A stretch of 64,000 bases of DNA from Sutcliffiella horikoshii (lineage in GTDB: Bacteria > Bacillota > Bacilli > Bacillales > Bacillaceae_I), in assembly GCA_001636495.1 (NCBI GenBank), contig KV440964.1, forward strand, positions 2,744,666 to 2,808,665. Direction: 5' to 3'. The translations under genes and the position numbers were made by a program. The notes under the pieces are model-generated. The model searched no databases. It saw only the letters and a program-made list of their open reading frames with translations, and was not told where the DNA came from. Positions 16,708 to 24,897 of this stretch are shown piece after piece (position 1 is the first letter of the stretch; each line of letters starts with the position of its first letter).

Positions 16708-17622
16708 ATGACCATTTTAGAGACAAAGAATTTAACTAAAACATTCGGAAAGTTCACTGCTTTGGATGGGGTAAATATGAATGTAAACAGCGGAGAGGTT
16801 TACGGGTTTATCGGGCCTAATGGAGCGGGGAAATCCACAACCATTCGTATATTATTGGGCATTCTAAAAGCTTCACAGGGCGAAGCGAAGATATTTGGGC
16901 TTGATGCCTGGAAGGATGCTGTGGAGATCCATAAGCGTATTGCCTATGTTCCTGGGGATGTGACATTATGGCCGAACCTCACTGGTGGAGAAGTGATTGA
17001 TCTTTTCATGAAATTGCGCGGGGGAAGCCACAAGAACAAGAGGGAAGAGTTAATCGAAAAATTCAAATTGGATCCTTCCAAAAAATGCAGAACCTACTCC
17101 AAAGGAAATCGTCAAAAGGTCGCATTAGTCGCAGCATTTGCTTCTGAAGCAGACCTCTATATCTTGGATGAACCGACTTCCGGACTTGATCCGTTAATGG
17201 AAAAAGTTTTTCAGGAGAGCGTCTTGGAGGCAAAGTCGGAAGGGAAGAGTGTACTCCTATCCAGCCATATTCTCTCCGAAGTAGAGAAGCTTTGTGATCG
17301 GGTGGGGATCATTCGTCAAGGAAAAATCATCGAAACAGGTACACTCCAAGAGTTACGACACTTGACCAGAACAAGCCTTTTTATTGAAACGAAACAACCA
17401 ATTGCGGATATCAGTTTGTTAAAAGGTATTCATGAATTAGAACAGAAGGAAGGTTCTCTATCGTTCCAAGTGGATGCAGAAGAGTTAGAAGCGGTGATGA
17501 AACATGTATCTCAGTTCGGACTGTTGAAATTGGAGAGTTCCCCTCCAACATTGGAGGATCTGTTTATGCGCCATTATGAAGGTAGCAGCACTCCCCATAC
17601 AGGAGCGGGAGGGAAAGTCTGA
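16708..17622 (+). CDS. ABC exporter ATP-binding subunit
   Basis: 304 residues. The ATPase domain has Walker A GPNGAGKST, the signature YSKGNRQKVALV, Walker B LYILDEPTSGLDP and the switch histidine in SSHILSEVEKLCD. The C-terminal extension resembles the DrrA/CcmA-type drug-export ATPases. It powers the membrane protein encoded directly after it; the stop and start codons overlap in TGATG. A divergent TetR-like gene lies upstream. The likely role is export of a drug, antibiotic or lipid. Confidence 0.9.
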   Translation: MTILETKNLTKTFGKFTALDGVNMNVNSGEVYGFIGPNGAGKSTTIRILLGILKASQGEAKIFGLDAWKDAVEIHKRIAYVPGDVTLWPNLTGGEVIDLFMKLRGGSHKNKREELIEKFKLDPSKKCRTYSKGNRQKVALVAAFASEADLYILDEPTSGLDPLMEKVFQESVLEAKSEGKSVLLSSHILSEVEKLCDRVGIIRQGKIIETGTLQELRHLTRTSLFIETKQPIADISLLKGIHELEQKEGSLSFQVDAEELEAVMKHVSQFGLLKLESSPPTLEDLFMRHYEGSSTPHTGAGGKV

Positions 17623-19226
17623 TGTGGAAACAGCGTTTTAGTCAAACAGGAAATCTCATCTTTTTCATTTTGAAACGTGATAGAATCCGCATTCCTATAT
17701 GGCTGTTATCCATTACCCTTATGACAATTCTAACGGCCACTTCTTTTGCGGGATTGTATGCTACTGATCAGGAAAGACAGGCAATTGCAGAAACGATGAA
17801 GAACCCCGCGATGACGGCCATGGTTGGAAAAGGATACGGATTGGAGAACTATACAGAGGGACCAATGATGGCACACCAGATGCTTTTATTTACTGCCGTT
17901 GTAGTAGCCATCATGAGTATCCTGCTCGTCACACGTCATACACGGAATGACGAGGAGGAGGGAAGGGTGGAATTGATCCGCTCCTTGCCTGTAGGACGCT
18001 TGGCAAATGTTACTGCAACCACTATCGTTTTAGTTGGAATAAATCTTTTATTGGCATTAGTGATAGGCGTCAGTTTATCTTCATTGGGAATCGATAGTAT
18101 GGGTTGGAATGGGTCCCTATTATACGGGGCAGCACTAGGGGCAACCGGGATCATGTTCACTGCCATAACGGTTTTATTTGCCCAACTCTCTGCAAATTCA
18201 AGGGGTACAATTGGCTTCTCTTTTACAGCATTAGGTGTCGCCTACTTGGCGCGTGCGATAGGAGATGTTAGTAATGAAGCACTGTCCTGGGTGTCGCCGC
18301 TCGGATGGATCTTGGGAACTGAGGTCTATGTTAACGATTATTGGTGGCCTATATTTCTTACATTAGGGATTTCCATACTTATTGGTGTGATTGCTCTATC
18401 CCTTCATGCTATACGTGATCTTGGTTCAGGATTTCTCCCTGCCAAGCCTGGTAAGAAACATGCCTCAAGCTTTTTGAAAAGTCCGTTTGGATTGGCATTT
18501 AGGCTTCAACGGACAGGAATCATCTCTTGGGCAATCGGAATGTTCATCTTAGGTGTTTCCTATGGTTCCGTTCTCGGAGATCTAGAATCGTTCTTTTCGA
18601 GTAATGAAATGATGTCTGAAATGCTGCCTCCGGTTGAAGGATTTACCTTGACCGAACAGTTTATGACGATGCTCATGGCCATCATCTCGATGCTTTGCAC
18701 CATTCCTCCCATCATGTTTTTATTAAAATTGAAAGGGGAGGAAAAAAGGGGACATATCGAACATATCCTTGCGAGAGCTGTATCACGCTCAAGGTTATTG
18801 GGAAGCTATTTGATTTTATCCCTAGTCTTTGGATTTGTCATGCTGTTGCTAGCCATATTAGGCCTATGGGTGGCAGCAGATTCCGTTATGGATGACCCTA
18901 TTGCTTTGCAGTCATTTCTTAAGGCAGGACTCGTCTATTTGCCAGCACTCTGGGTTATGACCGGAATCGGGGTTGCAGCACTTGGAATAAAGCCGAAACT
19001 GACAGGCGTTACTTGGCTTGTTCTAGGCTACTCGTTCTTCGTTGTCTACCTTGGAGGCATGTTAAAGCTGCCTGAATGGATGGCAAACTTATCCCCTTAC
19101 GGACACATTCCACAGATTCCTGTGGAGGAAGTCAGTTATTTAAACCTTGCAACACTGTCTTTACTGGCCCTGATTTTGATGATAGCAGGTTTTATGGGCT
19201 TTCGAAAACGTGATATTGCTGGATGA
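17622..19226 (+). CDS. ABC exporter permease (polyketide-exporter type)
   Basis: 534 residues with about twelve membrane helices in two similar halves. It resembles large permeases annotated as exporters of polyketide antibiotics (COG3559 type, from memory). A characteristic cytoplasmic stretch, TRHTRNDEEEGRVELIRSLP, follows the second helix. A related basic segment, KLKGEEKRGHIEHILARAVS, occurs in the second half. It forms the channel for the ATPase encoded immediately upstream. The substrate is unknown. A terminator follows. Confidence 0.85.
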   Translation: MWKQRFSQTGNLIFFILKRDRIRIPIWLLSITLMTILTATSFAGLYATDQERQAIAETMKNPAMTAMVGKGYGLENYTEGPMMAHQMLLFTAVVVAIMSILLVTRHTRNDEEEGRVELIRSLPVGRLANVTATTIVLVGINLLLALVIGVSLSSLGIDSMGWNGSLLYGAALGATGIMFTAITVLFAQLSANSRGTIGFSFTALGVAYLARAIGDVSNEALSWVSPLGWILGTEVYVNDYWWPIFLTLGISILIGVIALSLHAIRDLGSGFLPAKPGKKHASSFLKSPFGLAFRLQRTGIISWAIGMFILGVSYGSVLGDLESFFSSNEMMSEMLPPVEGFTLTEQFMTMLMAIISMLCTIPPIMFLLKLKGEEKRGHIEHILARAVSRSRLLGSYLILSLVFGFVMLLLAILGLWVAADSVMDDPIALQSFLKAGLVYLPALWVMTGIGVAALGIKPKLTGVTWLVLGYSFFVVYLGGMLKLPEWMANLSPYGHIPQIPVEEVSYLNLATLSLLALILMIAGFMGFRKRDIAG

Positions 19227-19268
19227 AAAAACTCCCCCTTGCTCTTTAAAGCGAGAGGGAGTTTTCAC
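19226..19268 (+). terminator. Terminator of the ABC exporter operon
   Basis: AAAAACTCCC pairs with GGGAGTTTT; an inner TTGCT/AGCGA pairing extends the stem. The T-run is the end of the second arm. Confidence 0.7.
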
Positions 19269-19324
19269 TGCTGTATAAAACCCCTTTTCAACGAGCAATA
19301 TACAAAGGAAAAGGAGTGAAAAAA

Positions 19325-19771
19325 ATGAAACATTTTATGCCGATATTGATTAAGTTCATCGTCAGTTTTCTAATCTTATCCTTTTTCTTGAATCAGTTTG
19401 CTGCAATTTCTTTCTTAGATATCCTTTTAACAACTGTACTTTTGGTTACTTTGTCGTATTTTGTAGTAGATGATTTGGTTTTGCCGGCAACAAATTATAC
19501 AATTGCTGCAGCATTTGACTTTGTATTTAACTTTGGAATGATCGCGTTTATGGTATATATCCTGACTAATTTAAGTGGGGGATTCTTGTTACCATCTGCG
19601 ATTGCAGCCTTAACAATCACTGTTTTTGAAGTGTTCTTTCATCTATACCTTGTCAAAAGTGTTTTTCCTGATCATCCTAAGAAGGGAAAGAAAAGGGCGG
19701 CTCCAATGGAATTACAAACAGAGTTTTCAGAGGAGTTAAGTGTCCACGAAAAAAAGAAGAGAGAAGACTGA
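19325..19771 (+). CDS. YndM-like DUF2512 membrane protein
   Basis: About 148 residues with four hydrophobic helices (FIVSFLILSFFLNQF, FLDILLTTVLLVTLS, DFVFNFGMIAFMVYIL, FLLPSAIAALTITVF) followed by a charged cytoplasmic tail ending HEKKKRED. This matches the DUF2512/YndM family of Bacillus, for which I know no function. GTG at 19316 overlaps the ribosome site AAAGGAG, so the ATG at 19325 is preferred. It stands alone between two terminators. Confidence 0.75.
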   Translation: MKHFMPILIKFIVSFLILSFFLNQFAAISFLDILLTTVLLVTLSYFVVDDLVLPATNYTIAAAFDFVFNFGMIAFMVYILTNLSGGFLLPSAIAALTITVFEVFFHLYLVKSVFPDHPKKGKKRAAPMELQTEFSEELSVHEKKKRED

Positions 19772-19799
19772 ACCCAATGATTATGTTGGGTTTTTGTTT
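19771..19799 (+). terminator. Terminator of the DUF2512 gene
   Basis: AACCCAA pairs with TTGGGTT around TGATTATG, followed by a T-run. Confidence 0.8.
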
Positions 19800-19812
19800 T
19801 GTCTGTAACAAT

Positions 19813-19842
19813 AAACTGCTCAATAATCGGCAGTTTTTCTTT
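19813..19842 (+). terminator. Second terminator-like hairpin
   Basis: AAACTGC pairs with GCAGTTT around an 10-base loop, then TTCTTTTT. It insulates the following promoter. Confidence 0.6.
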
Positions 19843-19857
19843 TTGAAGTGCTATTAT

Positions 19858-19886
19858 TTGCATGATAGAACAAATGTTCGTATAAT
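19858..19886 (+). promoter_or_regulatory. Sigma-A promoter with an embedded LexA (SOS) box
   Basis: TTGCAT at 19858-19863, a 17-bp spacer and TATAAT at 19881-19886 form a strong promoter. The spacer contains AGAACAAATGTTCG at 19867-19880, which fits the Bacillus LexA/DinR pattern CGAAC-N4-GTTCG in nine of ten fixed positions. Bound LexA would cover the promoter, so the downstream gene should be induced by DNA damage. That last step is inference from the site. Confidence 0.75.
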
Positions 19887-19929
19887 AAAAATGTAGGTAA
19901 ATAGGACCAGTGGAGAGGAAGGGAATAAT

Positions 19930-20880
19930 ATGAAGCAGATGCCGAGTAGAAAACTTACCTTAGACCTACCAGAAATTATTAAGATGTATAAAGATGGAAT
20001 GAGTACTACTAAGATTGCAGAAGCTGGGAACGTTTCACGGAGACATATTTATCAAGTGTTAGTAGATAACGGTGTAGTGCTACGTCCACGGGGGCATTGG
20101 AAGCGAAAGTGCAATATAAATGAAGACTATTTTAAAACTTGGACCCCGAATATGGCATATATACTTGGTTTTTTTCTGGCTGATGGAGTTATTAGTAGAG
20201 AAGCACAAACTGTAAGTATTGCACAAAAGGAAATTGATATTTTAAAGCAGATAAGGGATGAAATAAAATCAGAACAGCCAATTGGCCTATATAAGAATGG
20301 TGTGCACTTTCTTAATATAAACAGCAAAGTTATTAAAGACGACCTGATGAATATCCATGGTTTAACACCGAACAAATCATTAACTGTTAATTTCCCTTAT
20401 ATTCCTGATCAATATATGCACCATTTTGTGAGAGGGTATTTTGATGGAGATGGTAGTATATACAAAAAAGGTAATATGATCAATTTTGTTGGAGGGTCTT
20501 ATTCCTTCATTTTAGACTTTAGAAATTTACTTTACCACAAAGGATACGATCCTATAATCATCAGTAAAAAAACTCACTTCAGAATATATATAAGCGGCAG
20601 AAAAACCATTAAACATTTTGGTGATTGGATATACAAAGATAAATCTCTGTATTTGAAAAGAAAATTTGATATATTCAACCAAGAAAAATCATCTGCTGAA
20701 CAATTAGTAAACAAACCCTCAAAAAAATCTACCCGGCAAAGAGTGTTCCTTAAAGAATTTGAATTCTACAATTCCATAGAAAAGGCATGTTTACATGTGA
20801 ATATAACACTAGATCAGCTTGAGAGTTGGATACAAACCGATGAAAGATTTAATAAAATCCATCTTGCTAAAAAAAATTAA
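19930..20880 (+). CDS. Free-standing LAGLIDADG-type endonuclease with N-terminal HTH
   Basis: 316 residues. Residues about 10-55 form a resolvase-like helix-turn-helix (IIKMYKDGMSTTKIAEAGNV, SRRHIYQVL). Two LAGLIDADG motifs follow: YILGFFLADGVIS near residue 80 and HFVRGYFDGDGSIY near residue 170. Each carries the acidic residue expected to bind metal. The C-terminal 80 residues are basic and may hold another DNA-contact module. AGGAAGGG lies 6 nt before the ATG. It is not inside an intron or intein that I can see. Codon use is more AT-rich than its neighbours, which fits acquisition by transfer. Function as an active nuclease is inferred. Confidence 0.78.
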   Translation: MKQMPSRKLTLDLPEIIKMYKDGMSTTKIAEAGNVSRRHIYQVLVDNGVVLRPRGHWKRKCNINEDYFKTWTPNMAYILGFFLADGVISREAQTVSIAQKEIDILKQIRDEIKSEQPIGLYKNGVHFLNINSKVIKDDLMNIHGLTPNKSLTVNFPYIPDQYMHHFVRGYFDGDGSIYKKGNMINFVGGSYSFILDFRNLLYHKGYDPIIISKKTHFRIYISGRKTIKHFGDWIYKDKSLYLKRKFDIFNQEKSSAEQLVNKPSKKSTRQRVFLKEFEFYNSIEKACLHVNITLDQLESWIQTDERFNKIHLAKKN

Positions 20881-20887
20881 TAATTGG

Positions 20888-20925
20888 AATGTAGAGGAGT
20901 AGTAAATAACTCCTCTACATTTTCG
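20888..20925 (+). terminator. Terminator of the LAGLIDADG gene
   Basis: AATGTAGAGGAG pairs perfectly with CTCCTCTACATT over 12 bp, followed by TTCG. Confidence 0.7.
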
Positions 20926-21359
<434 letters not shown>

Positions 21360-21362
21360 AAA

Positions 21363-21397
21363 AACAACGTCCTAGTATAAGCTGGACGTTTTTTTTG
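21363..21397 (-). terminator. Terminator of the isochorismatase-like gene
   Basis: AACGTCC at 21366-21372 pairs with GGACGTT at 21384-21390. Runs of T occur on both strands. Confidence 0.7.
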
Positions 21398-21399
21398 TA

Positions 21400-21966
21400 T
21401 TAATTTCTTATCATATTTTCTTGTATGAATGCCAATAAATCCTCGGATGTGACAACTTCTGCAAATTCCTGGTTTAATGCGGATAATGCATGGCGATGCA
21501 CTTCTTCCGCCGATAGATGTAAACCATCGTAGGATGTGGCTTCATATGCTGCCGTTGCATCACTACAAACATACGTTCTATACCCCAGATTTCCTGCCAT
21601 TCTTACTGTAGTGGATATACAATGGTTGGAAGTCAGACCAACTACTACTAAGGTTTGATAGCCATTGTTTTTAAGATAGCTATCAAGTTCTGTTCCAATA
21701 AAGCAGCTGTTTACCTTCTTCCGGATGAAGTATTCCTCTTCCAAAGGTTCAAATCCCTTTTTCAATGCAAATCCAGGGTTACTCGGATGAAGCTTGGAGC
21801 TTTGATCCTGAGACACATGCTGTACATGGATAATCGGGTAATCCCTTTGTCTCCATGCCTTTAAAAGTTCTAGCATTCTTAGTTCTGCATCGGGGTTGTT
21901 TCTTTGCCCCCATGATGGATCGTCAAACCCTTTTTGAACATCTACAACGAGTAATACCGGTTTCAA
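21400..21966 (-). CDS. Isochorismatase-like cysteine hydrolase
   Basis: 188 residues of the isochorismatase-like fold. The catalytic Asp lies in VLLVVDVQKGF near the N-terminus. The catalytic Cys lies in VVGLTSNHCISTTVRMAGNL, and a lysine is available in RKKVNSCF. Relatives hydrolyse small amides such as nicotinamide or ureido compounds; the substrate cannot be told here. The open frame extends to 22038, but TTG at 21966 has AGAGAGGG 6 nt upstream and gives the usual family N-terminus. It is probably monocistronic. Confidence 0.8.
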   Translation of the reverse strand: MKPVLLVVDVQKGFDDPSWGQRNNPDAELRMLELLKAWRQRDYPIIHVQHVSQDQSSKLHPSNPGFALKKGFEPLEEEYFIRKKVNSCFIGTELDSYLKNNGYQTLVVVGLTSNHCISTTVRMAGNLGYRTYVCSDATAAYEATSYDGLHLSAEEVHRHALSALNQEFAEVVTSEDLLAFIQENMIRN

Positions 21967-22145
21967 TAGCATCCCTCTCTTCCCCACTATTCTATTAGAA
22001 TTTAATGATGGATATGCTGTTGTGCTCAGACTTTTCATATGGAGTATTATCTTTGCTTCATTATACCAGACAGATATCTCAGATTTGTATTCAAAACACT
22101 TTCAAGGGAGACCCTAAGGAGGGAATTTATCTTCGGTTTCTCTAC

Positions 22146-22271
22146 CTTCTACTGTTCAGCCTTCGTCTTCTACCTTTCAGCTGAGACCTTCTACATTTCC
22201 CGGATTCGCTTGTACATTTCCCAAACGTTCTTCTACCTTTCAGCTCCAACCTTGTACATTTACGCTTTTCA
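22146..22271. repeat. Array B: six 21-bp tandem degenerate repeats
   Basis: The core CTTCTAC or CTTGTAC begins at 22146, 22167, 22188, 22209, 22230 and 22251, each exactly 21 bp apart. The following ATTTC or CTTTC is also conserved, while the last eight to nine bases vary. Some units carry CAGCT after it. The array lies upstream of the isochorismatase-like gene and beyond the parC terminator. It keeps an open frame by chance of its period, but has no ribosome site. Its role is unknown. Confidence 0.85.
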
Positions 22272-22382
22272 ACTACTTATTTTCAATATGAACACCTCAT
22301 TTGGTTCCACATCAGAACGGTTGTCAATACCTCCTTCCCTTCATGAGGATGACTTCCTTCACTTAATCTTCCAAACAAATAA

Positions 22383-22425
22383 AAAACCGCCTCTCCGCGC
22401 AAATTCAAGCGCAGAAAAGCGGTCC
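22383..22425 (-). terminator. Terminator of parEC
   Basis: ACCGC...GCGC pairs with GCGC...GCGGT over 15 positions. The three mismatches on the plus strand become G-U pairs in minus-strand RNA, and GCGGTTTTTTATTT follows on that strand, so it serves parC. Confidence 0.75.
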
Positions 22426-22455
22426 AACATTCAGTTCTAATCCCAGTAAACTTTT

Positions 22456-24894
22456 TTACTTACTTTCCATACCTTCAGGCGTTTCCACCCACATCTCCAC
22501 GACATCCCCAGCTTCCTGCTGATCCAAGACGAAGGATCCGTTTGAATAACGGTCATTGTTCCGATACGATGAGGCGGCAAGCTTCTCTACCGCACCTTTC
22601 TCTGTTTGAACATAGATGTAGCTTGAAGGCTCCACAAGTTCCACTACTGCTATTTGGTGAGGATTATTCTTCACTTCACGCAGCATAACCAGCCCGCGTT
22701 TAGCGCGTGTGGCTTTATCAAACTCGGTAATTTTCAATTTCTTCACGGCACCACGGTGAGTAGCGACAAACAACATAGCTTTGGATTCTTTATCAAATAC
22801 CAATCCACTAACCACGTGGTCTTTATCTTTAAGGTTGATGCCTTTCACACCTGCTGCACGGGCACCAACTACATTAATTTCTTCTTCGGTAAACCAAAGT
22901 CCATATCCGTTTCTTGTCGCAAGGAAGATGTCCTGAGAACCATCTGTAAGATGAACATTTACAACCATGTCATCCCCTTTAAGGTTAACCGCCATCAATG
23001 GCTTCGAATAGCGTTGCGCTTTATAGGCACTCAGCTCTGTTTTCTTAACCATCCCATTACGGGTGACAAACAATAAGAATTTAGGTTCCTCGAAATTGCT
23101 CACAGGTATTGCTTTTATGATGGATTCATCACGATCAATTGGGACGATGTTTGCGACGTGCTGACCCATGTCCTTCCAACGGATATCTGGTAGTTCATGA
23201 ACAGGTAAATACAAATAGTTACCTTTGTTAGTGAACAATAGCAACGTTTGTGTTGTATTAATATCCATCTTGGATATGATTCTGTCCGTTTCTTTCATGC
23301 CGAAATCTTGGCCATTGGAGGCAGAGAAAGAACGTAGACTGGTACGTTTGACATACCCATCCTTCGTTACCGTCACAATGACATCCTCGGATGGAATCAT
23401 TACTTCCAAGTTGATCTTGATTTCTTCAATCTGGTCCTGGATTCTCGAACGTCGGTCATTTGTATAGAGCTTTTTCACTCGTTTCAGGTCCGATTTGATG
23501 ACAGAGAACAACTTTTTCTCGCTTGCAAGAATTGCTTCCAATTCCGCAACCTTCTTAGCTAGTTCATCTGCCTCCGCCTGCAGTGCTGTGATATCTGTAT
23601 TCGTCAATCGGTATAACTGCAAAGACACGATTGCTTCTGCTTGCGGCTCTGTAAAAGTGAACTTGGCAATCAAGTTATCTTTTGCATCCCGTTTATCTTT
23701 AGAAGCACGAATTGCAGCAATCACTTCGTCCAGAATAGATAGTGCTTTCATCAAGCCTTCTACCACATGTTGACGTTCTTTCGCTTTATTGAGCTCAAAC
23801 TTAGAACGGTTGGAGATTACTTCTTTCTGGTGATCTATGTATGCATCCAAGAAGTGTGGCAATCCCATTAAAGTCGGGCGCTTTTTATAGATCGCAACCA
23901 TGTTGAAGTTAAATGTAATTTGCAAATCGGTATTTTTGTATAAATAATTCAAAATACCATTTGCATCTGCTTCTTTTTTCAGTTCAATGACAACACGAAG
24001 ACCAGTTCGGTCGGTTTCGTCACGAACCTCTGAAATGCCATCCACTTTTTTATCATAACGAAGCTCATCCATTTTCTTAACTAGGTTTGCTTTGTTTACT
24101 TCATATGGAACCTCTGTGATGACAATCTGCTGCTTGCCGCCACGGATATCCTCGACTTCAGCTAGACCGCGGACGATGATTTTACCTTTGCCAGTTTCAT
24201 AGGCTTTTTTGATTCCTTCTACCCCTTGAATAATACCACCAGTAGGGAAATCCGGTCCTTTGATGACGGTCATTAACTCATCCACACTAACAGAAGGGTT
24301 GTCAATGCGCATGATGGTCGCATCGATTACTTCACCAAGATGGTGAGGTGGAATGTCTGTTGCATAACCGGCAGAAATTCCGGTAGACCCGTTTACCAGC
24401 AAGTTCGGATACATCGCAGGAAGAACAACAGGCTCCTGAGACGTATCATCGAAGTTGGGGATGAAATCGACTGTTTTTTTATCAAGATCACGCAAAAGCT
24501 CGGAAGCAATCGGTGATAACCTTGCTTCCGTATAACGCATTGCTGCTGGGGGATCGCCATCGATACTACCGTTGTTTCCGTGCATCTCGATAAGCATATT
24601 CCGTACCTTCCAGTCCTGACTCATCCGGACCATCGCATCATACACGGAGGAGTCTCCATGTGGATGATAGTTACCGATTACGTTACCGACCGTTTTGGCG
24701 GATTTACGGAACGGTTTATCGTGTATATTCCCTTCCGCATACATGGCATATAAAATACGGCGTTGCACCGGCTTAAGTCCATCACGTGCATCTGGTAATG
24801 CACGCTCCTGGATGATGTATTTACTGTAACGTCCAAATCGGTCGCCTAAAACTTCCTCTAGGGGTAGGTCGTGAAATTTCTCTGTCTGTGTCAT
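22456..24894 (-). CDS. parC: DNA topoisomerase IV subunit A
   Basis: 812 residues, the length expected for ParC of Bacillus. The catalytic tyrosine lies in AAMRYTEARL. The quinolone-determining region reads YHPHGDSSVYDAMVRMSQDW with the usual serines. The C-terminal beta-pinwheel repeats (for example VTKDGYVKRTSLRSF and ATRNGYGLWFTEEE) bend DNA. It cuts and rejoins DNA to decatenate sister chromosomes. It follows parE after 3 bp. It is told from GyrA by its pairing with parE and its pinwheel sequence. Confidence 0.95.
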   Translation of the reverse strand: MTQTEKFHDLPLEEVLGDRFGRYSKYIIQERALPDARDGLKPVQRRILYAMYAEGNIHDKPFRKSAKTVGNVIGNYHPHGDSSVYDAMVRMSQDWKVRNMLIEMHGNNGSIDGDPPAAMRYTEARLSPIASELLRDLDKKTVDFIPNFDDTSQEPVVLPAMYPNLLVNGSTGISAGYATDIPPHHLGEVIDATIMRIDNPSVSVDELMTVIKGPDFPTGGIIQGVEGIKKAYETGKGKIIVRGLAEVEDIRGGKQQIVITEVPYEVNKANLVKKMDELRYDKKVDGISEVRDETDRTGLRVVIELKKEADANGILNYLYKNTDLQITFNFNMVAIYKKRPTLMGLPHFLDAYIDHQKEVISNRSKFELNKAKERQHVVEGLMKALSILDEVIAAIRASKDKRDAKDNLIAKFTFTEPQAEAIVSLQLYRLTNTDITALQAEADELAKKVAELEAILASEKKLFSVIKSDLKRVKKLYTNDRRSRIQDQIEEIKINLEVMIPSEDVIVTVTKDGYVKRTSLRSFSASNGQDFGMKETDRIISKMDINTTQTLLLFTNKGNYLYLPVHELPDIRWKDMGQHVANIVPIDRDESIIKAIPVSNFEEPKFLLFVTRNGMVKKTELSAYKAQRYSKPLMAVNLKGDDMVVNVHLTDGSQDIFLATRNGYGLWFTEEEINVVGARAAGVKGINLKDKDHVVSGLVFDKESKAMLFVATHRGAVKKLKITEFDKATRAKRGLVMLREVKNNPHQIAVVELVEPSSYIYVQTEKGAVEKLAASSYRNNDRYSNGSFVLDQQEAGDVVEMWVETPEGMESK

Positions 24895-24897
24895 CTG

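Noticed and set aside
22039-22440. 133-aa ORF with FYLSA-type repeats
   Set aside because: Product of array B's 21-bp period and of terminator sequence; no ribosome site before its start.
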